This document shows positions 15,488 through 20,935 of a stretch of 20,935 nt of DNA, piece by piece (the first letter of the stretch is position 1; every line of letters starts with the position of its first letter). Made by a program: the position numbers and the translations under genes. The stretch is taken from assembly GCA_021810575.1 (NCBI GenBank), contig JAJZIN010000011.1:1-20935 (forward strand). Reading direction: 5' to 3'. The stretch is from Thermoplasmata archaeon. GTDB taxonomy: Archaea; Thermoplasmatota; Thermoplasmata; Thermoplasmatales; Thermoplasmataceae. The notes beneath the pieces are model-generated. The model made no database searches, was not told the origin of the DNA, and was given only the letters and a program-made list of their open reading frames with translations.

Positions 15488-17731
15488 TTAATTGTAGAGT
15501 CCGGACTCCTCTACCTGTTTTCTTCTTTCCTTGACACTTTTTCCAATATTCTTTGCAAGATTCTCATAGAAGTTAATTACTTCCTGATCCACAGAGGGTT
15601 TTATGACCTTCATTGCCTTTGTAAAGTCACTGTTTGAGACCAGAGATGCTTCAGGATCATTCCTGTATGCCATCATTCCAGCTTCACGGCACAGATTTTC
15701 AAGATCAGCACCAACATATCCGTCTGTTGCCTCTGCGATCTTTTGCAGGTTTATATCCTTGTCAAGAGGCATATTTCTGGTATGCACAAGAAGGATCTTC
15801 AATCTTGCCTCCTTGTCAGGTGGAGGTATATAGATCATCTTATCAAACCTGCCAGCCCTTATAAGTGCACTATCCAGAATATCAGGTCTGTTTGTGGCTC
15901 CGATCACAACGACGCCCTGCAGTACTTCAACACCATCCATCGAGGTAAGCAATTGATTAACTATTCTTTCTGTAACTCCAGAATCTCCGCCTCCGCCTCT
16001 TCTTGGAGCTATGGAATCTATTTCATCAAGAAAAACAATTGAGGGTGCTACCTGTTTTGCCTTCTTGAATATTTCCCTGACAGCTTTTTCACTCTCTCCT
16101 ACCCATTTGCTCAGAACTTCTGGACCTTTAACGGAAATAAAGTTTGCATTACTCTCATTGGCCACAGCCTTGGCAAGTAGTGTTTTTCCTACCCCTGGGG
16201 GTCCGTAGAGAAGGAATCCCTTTGGTGCCCTTATGCCGAGTTTCTTGAAAACTTCAGGCTTAAGTAACGGTAGCTCAACACTTTCTCTTAATTCCCTTTT
16301 AACATCTTCCATTCCCCCGATATCATCCCAGTGTATATCGGGGATTTCTGCCATAACTTCCCTAAGACTGCTGGGCTCTATCAGCTTCAGCGCTTCCCTG
16401 AAATCATCCTCAACCACAGCCATTCTTTCCAGTATATCGGTTGGTATTGGCTTATCCAGATCTATATCTGGAAGATATCTCCTGAGAGCATTCATTGCAG
16501 ATTCCCTTGCAAGCGCGGCAAGATCAGCACCAACAAATCCATAGGTCATATCTGCAATTTCATCCAGGAATTTTGATTTTGAATCCTCATCCATGTTGAG
16601 TGGCATTGCCCTTGAATGAATTGTTAGAATCTCTTTCCTACCTTTCTTATCTGGAACACCGATATTTATCTCCCGGTCAAATCTTCCGGGTCTTCTTAGT
16701 GCAGGATCAACTGCATCTATCCTGTTGGTGGCTCCAATCACAATCACGTGACCTCTTTCCTTTAGACCATCCATAAGTGTCAGCAGCTGGGCGACAACCC
16801 TCCTTTCTACCTCTCCCTGCACCTCTTCCCTCTTTGGGGCTATGGAGTCTATTTCATCTATGAAAATTATAGATGGTTCTTTTTCTTCTGCATTCGTGAA
16901 TATTTCGCGTAGTTTCTGCTCACTCTGTCCATAGTATTTGCTCATTATCTCTGGTCCGTTTATTGAAAAGAAATTGGCCCCTGATTCATTTGCAACCGCT
17001 CTTGCAATTAATGTCTTTCCAGTTCCTGGCGGACCAAACAGCAGTACACCTTTTGGCGGTCTTATCCCCAGTCTTTCAAATAGCTCAGGGTGTTTGAGTG
17101 GAAGTTCTATTATTTCTCTGACTTTTCCAAGCTGATCTGATAACCCGCCAATATCTTCATAACTTATTCTTGAAACGTCCTCAAGTACCTCAGAAGCTGG
17201 TTCTTCTCTTATTTCAATCTTTGTAGTTTCCCCAATTTCAATGGGTACCTTTGGTGGTACAGTCTTTACAACCTTGAACAGTAGACCTGAGTGTCCTGCC
17301 AAAGTAAGTCCTGGAACACTTATATTATCCTGTTCTATCATTGGCCTCCTAATGAGAGCCCTCTGAACAAAATCATCTATACCTTCACCAAACTTTAATC
17401 TCTGCTCCTTTCTAATAATTGGTGCGAGAACAACTCTTGTAGCTATATCGGTCTTCACTTTTTTGACCTTTACTTTATCACCGATTGAGGCACCACAGTT
17501 ATTCCTCATTACACTGTCAATCCTCACAATCATCTTGTTCTCATCTTCAGGTCGTGCTCTAAAAACTCTTCCCACAGTTCTCTTGGACTTTTCTATTTCT
17601 ACTACATCTCCAATTTCCACATTTAACTGGAACCTTGAATCCTCATCCAGTCTTACTCTGGACATCCCAGGGTCAGTAGAATTAGCCTCTGCAACCCTTA
17701 AGGTGATTCCTTCCATATTAGAACCTGACAT
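15488..17731 (-). CDS. vat: VCP-like AAA ATPase VAT (Cdc48/p97 homolog)
   Basis: A hexameric ATP-driven unfoldase that pulls substrates through its pore, preparing them for the proteasome. Residues about 1-180 are the N domain: a double-psi barrel ([20 protein letters not shown] at 11-30 is nearly the Thermoplasma VAT N-terminus) and a four-stranded clam. D1 has Walker A GPPGTGKT (233-240), Walker B IIFIDEID (288-295) and a sensor ATNR. D2 has GPPGVGKT (510-517), IVFLDEID and ATNRPD. Arginine fingers sit in RRPGRFD and RAGRFD. The C-terminal helix is basic. I choose ATG 17731 because a TATA-like box is 25 bases upstream and homologs begin near here; an in-frame GTG at 17752 would add seven residues inside the TATA box. 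Confidence 0.95.
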   Translation of the reverse strand: MSGSNMEGITLRVAEANSTDPGMSRVRLDEDSRFQLNVEIGDVVEIEKSKRTVGRVFRARPEDENKMIVRIDSVMRNNCGASIGDKVKVKKVKTDIATRVVLAPIIRKEQRLKFGEGIDDFVQRALIRRPMIEQDNISVPGLTLAGHSGLLFKVVKTVPPKVPIEIGETTKIEIREEPASEVLEDVSRISYEDIGGLSDQLGKVREIIELPLKHPELFERLGIRPPKGVLLFGPPGTGKTLIARAVANESGANFFSINGPEIMSKYYGQSEQKLREIFTNAEEKEPSIIFIDEIDSIAPKREEVQGEVERRVVAQLLTLMDGLKERGHVIVIGATNRIDAVDPALRRPGRFDREINIGVPDKKGRKEILTIHSRAMPLNMDEDSKSKFLDEIADMTYGFVGADLAALARESAMNALRRYLPDIDLDKPIPTDILERMAVVEDDFREALKLIEPSSLREVMAEIPDIHWDDIGGMEDVKRELRESVELPLLKPEVFKKLGIRAPKGFLLYGPPGVGKTLLAKAVANESNANFISVKGPEVLSKWVGESEKAVREIFKKAKQVAPSIVFLDEIDSIAPRRGGGGDSGVTERIVNQLLTSMDGVEVLQGVVVIGATNRPDILDSALIRAGRFDKMIYIPPPDKEARLKILLVHTRNMPLDKDINLQKIAEATDGYVGADLENLCREAGMMAYRNDPEASLVSNSDFTKAMKVIKPSVDQEVINFYENLAKNIGKSVKERRKQVEESGLYN

Positions 17732-17751
17732 ATGTCTATAAGGACAAATCA

Positions 17752-17762
17752 CTATATAATTT
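17752..17762 (-). promoter_or_regulatory. TATA-like box for the VAT-PRC operon
   Basis: The minus strand reads AAATTATATAG here, centred about 25 bases before ATG 17731, as expected for a leaderless transcript. This argues against the in-frame GTG at 17752, which falls inside the box. Confidence 0.5.
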
Positions 17763-17882
17763 TAGAGTCTTAAAATAAAATATTACTTGCTTTTAAAAGG
17801 AAATTACCTAATATAATTAATACTCATTCTATCAAACTTAATATCTAATATTTTAATGCATAACTATCATCTTTAGATAGGA

Positions 17883-18695
17883 CTAAAAAAGAGTGGTCTG
17901 TCTATCATCCTTATCATCCGGATGATTTATTGGCCATGTTGACCTGTCGAGTCCAAGTTTTTCCTTAAGCAGATCCACTGTGTGCGGAGAGAATCCTTCA
18001 TAATGATTATTTGCAAATATGTATGCAACTCTGCCTTCATCATTTCTTATAATCTCAGCCCACCTTGTTATATCATCATCCCTCTCCCTTTGAACGGTTC
18101 CAAATTCTGTTTCATCAATACTTCTATCTCCAAGCAGTCTTAGATAGATAGAATTGCCTGTGTACCATAATACTTTCTTTGTGAAGGGGGAATCAGACCA
18201 AACTGTTATAATATTATAACTTTCAAGCAGTGACTTAGTTTTATCATTCAGCCATGAATTATTCCTGAATTCAAATGCAAATTCTAAATCCTTCGGCAAT
18301 ATTTTTATGAAATTCTCAAGGAGACGAGGATCAAAATTAAGGTACGGTGGGAGCTGTATGAGAATCGGTCCTAATTTATTATGGAGCAACCTCATTTTGC
18401 TAATGAAAAGTTGAAGTTTATCCTCTACATCACGGAGAAGATTAACATGCGTTATGGTTCTGTCAAGTTTTGGGCAGAATTTAAAGTTCGTTGTGGTAGA
18501 TTCGTACCATGATGAAACTGTTTTTACTGAAGGAGTAGAATAATAAGTTGAATCAACTTCAACAGAGTCGAACGTATTCGAATACATGGAGAGGAGTTTG
18601 TTTAGATGAGAACCTTCAGGATAAAATTTACCAATCCACCTGCTGTAACTCCATCCTGAACAACCCATATGAAGATCATCCGTGTACACAAACAC
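17883..18695 (-). CDS. DUF72 (YecE-like) TIM-barrel protein of unknown function
   Basis: Belongs to the widely spread DUF72 family, a TIM-barrel fold of unknown biochemical role. The 270-residue product shows the family landmarks: GCSGWSYSRWIGKFYP (11-26), FDSVEVDSTYYSTPS (42-56), GPILIQLPPYL (109-119), FAFEFRNNSWLND (about 141-152), and IFANNHYEGFSPHTVDLL (about 227-244). All are conserved, so it is probably active. The start is unsure: GTG 18695 is close to a TATA-like box (minus strand ATTATAAATATTG, about 18711-18723), while ATG 18668 would begin right at MGCSGWSY. The gene is divergent from the small gene at 18803 and follows a 150-base spacer from VAT. I can give no pathway. Confidence 0.88.
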   Translation of the reverse strand: MFVYTDDLHMGCSGWSYSRWIGKFYPEGSHLNKLLSMYSNTFDSVEVDSTYYSTPSVKTVSSWYESTTTNFKFCPKLDRTITHVNLLRDVEDKLQLFISKMRLLHNKLGPILIQLPPYLNFDPRLLENFIKILPKDLEFAFEFRNNSWLNDKTKSLLESYNIITVWSDSPFTKKVLWYTGNSIYLRLLGDRSIDETEFGTVQRERDDDITRWAEIIRNDEGRVAYIFANNHYEGFSPHTVDLLKEKLGLDRSTWPINHPDDKDDRQTTLF

Positions 18696-18774
18696 AAATA
18701 GTCAATCTCAATATTTATAATATCTCCAACTGGATACAATTGAGGCCAAACATTTTAACAATCTGGTAGTAATG

Positions 18775-18781
18775 TTTAAAT
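18775..18781 (+). promoter_or_regulatory. TATA-like box for the gene at 18803
   Basis: TTTAAAT is centred 25 bases before ATG 18803, as for a leaderless transcript. Confidence 0.5.
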
Positions 18782-18802
18782 GCCTTTCATCCTTTATTAT
18801 AT

Positions 18803-19129
18803 ATGGATAAGTTTTACTTTAAGAGTTATGGAATTGAAGTTGGTTCGGCTTCAAATTTAAAAGAACTTAAGAGCGAAATAGCTAGACTGTCTAAAGAAGA
18901 TCCACTGTGCGTAGAGTATCATCTGAAGGAAGGGCATATTCAGAGCTGGCTTCTTTATATTGGGGAACCAGACGCAGCAAAGCAAATCTCTGAGGCAAAG
19001 ACTGTTGAGGAATTGATGAAGCAGCTTGGTATTAGTAAATCATCGGGAAAGAGGGTCGTAAGGAGCAGTACATCAAGGAAGAAGGCTCCTAGTGGCACAA
19101 AAGGTAAAAACACAAAGAGTGGAAAGTAA
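18803..19129 (+). CDS. Small archaeal protein with a conserved globular part and a basic tail
   Basis: A 108-residue protein. Residues 1-75 look globular: FYFKSYGIEVGSASNLKELK, then EDPLCVEYHLKEGHIQSWLLYIGEPDAAK and a closing helix. The EYHLKEGHIxxWLxYIG pattern reminds me of a domain repeated in archaeal proteins of unknown function (possibly DUF5752), but I cannot confirm the name. The last third (about 77-108) is a low-complexity tail of Lys, Arg, Ser, Thr and Gly, resembling histone tails, so nucleic acid binding is possible. The start ATG 18803 is well supported by the TATA-like box 25 bases before it. Function is unknown. It stands alone, divergent from the DUF72 gene. Confidence 0.75.
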   Translation: MDKFYFKSYGIEVGSASNLKELKSEIARLSKEDPLCVEYHLKEGHIQSWLLYIGEPDAAKQISEAKTVEELMKQLGISKSSGKRVVRSSTSRKKAPSGTKGKNTKSGK

Positions 19130-19546
19130 AAACCAATTTTTCAGAATTAACCCCATTTAATGGAATTTGTCTTTCCTTTGTCCAGAGATGGAATCCAATT
19201 CAATATATGATAGAGGTTCAAACGAAAGATATGGGGAAAGAATTAGTGTAGTTTAACAGATCTTTTAAAAAATTCTTCTCATTATCTAAAATTACTTTGA
19301 TAGCTGTTAAATCAGGTACCAAACGAGAAGAAGCCTAATTTTAGTTAAATCTGCGGGCCTTCTGTTATAAAAAAGGAAGAAACAATGGGGAGAAAATTTC
19401 CAGCAATTTCATGAATACGAGACCCATTTGATCAAGTATAAATTTTTAGATATTTAAGAATAAACTTTCCAGTTATCTCATTTTATGATATGCCATTCTA
19501 TATAAAATATGATAAATTTTTATACCTCACGACAAATGCCTTTTAA
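19130..19546. other. 417-base stretch without a recognised gene
   Basis: I found no credible coding frame, tRNA, box C/D guide RNA or strong hairpin here. There are only short open frames, weak inverted repeats such as CCATTTAATGG (19153-19163), and a TATA-like box (19515-19524) at the right end for the next gene. The rest is AT-rich. It may be 3' untranslated region, an unrecognised RNA or decayed sequence. Confidence 0.4.
19517..19524 (+). promoter_or_regulatory. TATA-like box for the gene at 19547
   Basis: TTTTTATA is centred about 27 bases before ATG 19547, which suggests a leaderless transcript. Confidence 0.5.
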
Positions 19547-20542
19547 ATGTGGAGTTCTGAAGTCCTTGATATGTGTGCTATAATAAGAATTAGGCGAAGA
19601 TTCCCACGCGAATTGCGTCTATTTAACAGAAAAATGATGTTAGAAAACTCCTTCTTGTTTCTTAGCCGGGAAAATAAAGAACTCTATTTCTACAGAAACC
19701 TGGAGAGAAAGTTATCAGATCTTGACAGGGTTAATCTTGAAAAAGATTCTGAATTTGAAGGAACAAGGATGAAGATCGTAAGCGATATGTTCTTACAGAT
19801 AAAAGTTGAAGACGAGCTATTTTCACTCTTGAACAAACTGAATGAAACGAAATGGTCAAGGGTTAATCCATGTATACTCTCCCATTCTCAGGATGCATAT
19901 ATTCAGCTTGAGTTTATTGATGATTCTAGGGAAAATGTGTCAAAAATTCTTCTGGAATTCGTTGACACTCACGTTCAGGAGGTTGATATAATTTATTTTG
20001 GAAGGCAGAGTCCAAAGATGCCGTATATAATAAAACTTTTTCTTGAATTTGGAGGTAATATTAATGATCTATTCTTAATAAAAACTGAATGGCATATGAC
20101 TTTACAGAACATTCAGAATGAGAATAGTGGCGTTTTCCAAAATGAGGGAAAATTCATTCCAAACTATTTCACAAACGGTTCCCATGATAAACTAATTTTC
20201 AAATTAAATAACGTTGAAAGTGCTGTTAGGTCAAATATGGTAGATGTAAGTATACCATCAGGGGTTTTTGAAATAGATGTTAAAACAAACTTTTTTTCTG
20301 ACTTTAATAATGAGATAGTTAGTAAATACTATGGAACTCTCTTTTATGAAGCTGAGATAAAGGAAAGTATCCTTACAAATTTTTACATCGTTGACAAAAA
20401 CATTTCGTCACTATTCATGGCAGGCTTAAAGAAGCACTGGGACCTTCCAAAGAGATCAATTCATAAAAATATTATGATATCAGCAATGGAACTTGGTGAA
20501 ATTTATAAACAATCTGATTTGAAGGAACTGGAAAAAATTTGA
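19547..20542 (+). CDS. Unknown 331-residue protein, possible C-terminal HTH_10-like domain
   Basis: I do not recognise this protein with confidence. It is 331 residues, rich in Asn, Phe, Ile and Lys, with no clear membrane helix or signal peptide. The N-terminus (IIRIRRRFPRELRLFNRK) is basic. The middle is mixed alpha-beta and low in conserved-looking motifs. The C-terminal 55 residues or so (about 275-331; LKKHWDLPKRSIHKNI, MELGEI, DLKELEKI) look distantly like the HTH_10 domain of archaeal bacterio-opsin-activator-type regulators, where a GYxDxPR segment precedes a helix-turn-helix. Such regulators have divergent N-terminal sensor parts. This assignment is weak. The start ATG 19547 fits the TATA-like box; ATG 19571 is an alternative. 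Its neighbours give no clue. Confidence 0.6.
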   Translation: MWSSEVLDMCAIIRIRRRFPRELRLFNRKMMLENSFLFLSRENKELYFYRNLERKLSDLDRVNLEKDSEFEGTRMKIVSDMFLQIKVEDELFSLLNKLNETKWSRVNPCILSHSQDAYIQLEFIDDSRENVSKILLEFVDTHVQEVDIIYFGRQSPKMPYIIKLFLEFGGNINDLFLIKTEWHMTLQNIQNENSGVFQNEGKFIPNYFTNGSHDKLIFKLNNVESAVRSNMVDVSIPSGVFEIDVKTNFFSDFNNEIVSKYYGTLFYEAEIKESILTNFYIVDKNISSLFMAGLKKHWDLPKRSIHKNIMISAMELGEIYKQSDLKELEKI

Positions 20543-20598
20543 GATAGTAGAAATTCGTTTCAGATAACTTACCTTAAAAATTCATAATCATTCAAATA

Positions 20599-20673
20599 TG
20601 CTCCAGTCGGGATTTGAACCCGAGTCGAGAGATTGAGAGCCTCTAATGCTTGGCCTGGCTACACTACTGGAGC
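20599..20673 (-). tRNA. tRNA-Glu (anticodon CUC)
   Basis: The minus strand folds as a 75-base tRNA. The acceptor stem is GCTCCAG (20673-20667) with CTGGAGC, followed by discriminator A at 20599. The D-arm stem is GTGT/GCAT with a GG-containing loop. The anticodon arm is AGAGG, loop CTCTCAA, TCTCT, giving anticodon CUC, which reads GAG (Glu). The T-arm is TCGGG, TTCAAAT, CCCGA. The 3' CCA is not encoded. There is no intron. The T after A in the flank (TATTT) shows the mature end. A T-run (minus strand, 20575-20581) may end transcription. Confidence 0.93.
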
Positions 20674-20696
20674 TTAACTGGCTATTGTAAATTGAG

Positions 20697-20709
20697 ATTT
20701 ATTACTTTT
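20697..20709 (-). promoter_or_regulatory. Possible TATA-like box for tRNA-Glu
   Basis: On minus AAAAGTAATAAAT lies about 29 bases before the mature 5' end of the tRNA, as expected if the transcript begins a few bases upstream and is trimmed by RNase P. Confidence 0.35.
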
Positions 20710-20743
20710 GATTTGTGTTACAACCTAACATTTAAGGCTTTTC

Positions 20744-20752
20744 TTTATTAAA
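20744..20752 (+). promoter_or_regulatory. TATA-like box for the small membrane protein gene
   Basis: TTTATTAAA is centred 26 bases before ATG 20774, as for a leaderless transcript. Confidence 0.45.
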
Positions 20753-20773
20753 CTATGATTCGATCACAATAAT

Positions 20774-20908
20774 ATGCCGGTGATTGGTTGTGGCCTGGAT
20801 TCCTTTGCAGGAAGCCCAGAGAAGAAAAGTAAGAAGAAATTCACCATCAATATTTTCGTTGTAATTCTCCTTCTCCTTGGATATATAAAATTTCTTATAA
20901 AGAGGTAA
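20774..20908 (+). CDS. 44-residue single-helix membrane protein
   Basis: A short gene, 44 codons plus TAA. The product has a small soluble N-terminus (MPVIGCGLDSFAGS), a Lys-rich stretch (PEKKSKKK), and one hydrophobic helix near the C-terminus (about 25-41), closing with Lys-Arg. This is the layout of a small tail-anchored or bitopic protein. Support for coding is the TATA-like box 26 bases upstream of ATG 20774 and the clean amphipathic/hydrophobic layout. Size and layout recall Sec61beta/SecG, but the conserved motif of that family (AGLxRYF) is absent, so I do not call it. The 3' end overlaps a possible minus-strand gene end by about 14 bases. Function is unknown. Confidence 0.5.
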   Translation: MPVIGCGLDSFAGSPEKKSKKKFTINIFVVILLLLGYIKFLIKR

Positions 20909-20935
20909 CAACTCTTTTTTCCAGTTCCTCGGAAA
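20895..20935 (-). CDS. Possible C-terminal end of a gene continuing past the right edge
   Basis: On minus the last 41 bases read in one frame as SEELEKRVVTSL followed by a TAA stop (20897-20895). The Glu/Leu/Lys content looks like the end of a helix in a real protein. Only 13 codons are visible, and the stretch overlaps the preceding small gene by 14 bases, so it may be chance. Confidence 0.28.
   Translation of the reverse strand, partial: SEELEKRVVTSL

Noticed and set aside
16233..16544. Several 65-103-codon open frames on plus opposite VAT
   Set aside because: All are Ser-rich mirror frames of the conserved ATPase domains, with no sign of independent coding.
17733..17746. TGTC-N6-GACA inverted repeat at the VAT start, considered as a second heat-shock operator
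   Set aside because: The arms have only four bases and do not share the AAC-N5-GTT core of the hsp20 palindrome.
19380..19462. An open stretch ending QQFHEYETHLIKYKFLDI before a stop, which looked like a decayed transposase tail
   Set aside because: It is only about 27 codons long with no start, and I can name no transposase that it matches.
20774..20908. Sec61beta/SecG identity for the 44-residue membrane protein
   Set aside because: The size and helix position fit, but the conserved motif before the helix is missing.
1..20935. CRISPR arrays, insertion sequences, prophage or defence islands
   Set aside because: No regularly spaced repeats, transposase or integrase, or typical defence proteins are visible; the gene content is mostly core housekeeping.

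Overview
The window comes from the chromosome of an archaeon in the order Thermoplasmatales, probably close to Ferroplasma, Acidiplasma or Cuniculiplasma; I cannot name the species. Signs of an archaeon are aRF1, RpoL, L40e, a Trm-G10 tRNA methyltransferase, a bifunctional fructose-1,6-bisphosphate aldolase/phosphatase, 2-oxoacid:ferredoxin oxidoreductase, UPF0200, and a Cdc48 whose N-terminus looks like Thermoplasma VAT. The DNA is AT-rich. Many genes have a TATA-like box about 24-27 bases before the start codon, which suggests leaderless mRNAs. Genes inside operons have Shine-Dalgarno-like sites instead.

Layout. The left edge holds the start of a minus-strand flavoprotein-like oxidoreductase (1-101). 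A plus-strand run follows: an SppA-type peptidase without an N-terminal anchor, an MscS channel, RNA polymerase subunit L and a Trm-G10 methyltransferase (306-3355). Facing it on the minus strand is a two-gene heat-shock unit, hsp20 plus a Phr/HSR1-like winged-helix regulator (3360-4488), with a perfect palindrome at the predicted transcription start. Next on the minus strand are a DedA/VTT membrane protein, a dCMP deaminase-type enzyme and FBP aldolase/phosphatase (4613-6937). Going rightward on plus come a site-2 protease (7098-8657), then L40e with purQ (8807-9746). UPF0200 nucleoside-kinase-like protein lies on minus (9747-10289). The alpha and beta subunits of a 2-oxoacid:ferredoxin oxidoreductase follow (10427-13247), then pyrH on minus and prf1 on plus, whose promoters overlap. 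VAT/Cdc48 and a PRC-barrel protein form a minus-strand pair (15201-17731). The right end has a DUF72 protein, a small archaeal protein with a basic tail, a 417-base stretch with no gene, a 331-residue unknown protein, tRNA-Glu(CUC), a 44-residue one-helix membrane protein, and the possible end of another gene.

Themes. Most of the window is housekeeping: translation (L40e, aRF1, tRNA-Glu, Trm-G10), transcription (RpoL), nucleotide synthesis (PurQ, PyrH, dCMP deaminase), central carbon metabolism (FBPA/P, ferredoxin-linked oxoacid oxidation), protein quality control (Hsp20, VAT, SppA, site-2 protease). I see no mobile element, CRISPR array, prophage or defence island. The most notable regulatory feature is the hsp20-regulator unit and its palindrome. 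Its AAC-N5-GTT core matches the layout I recall for the Archaeoglobus HSR1 operator.
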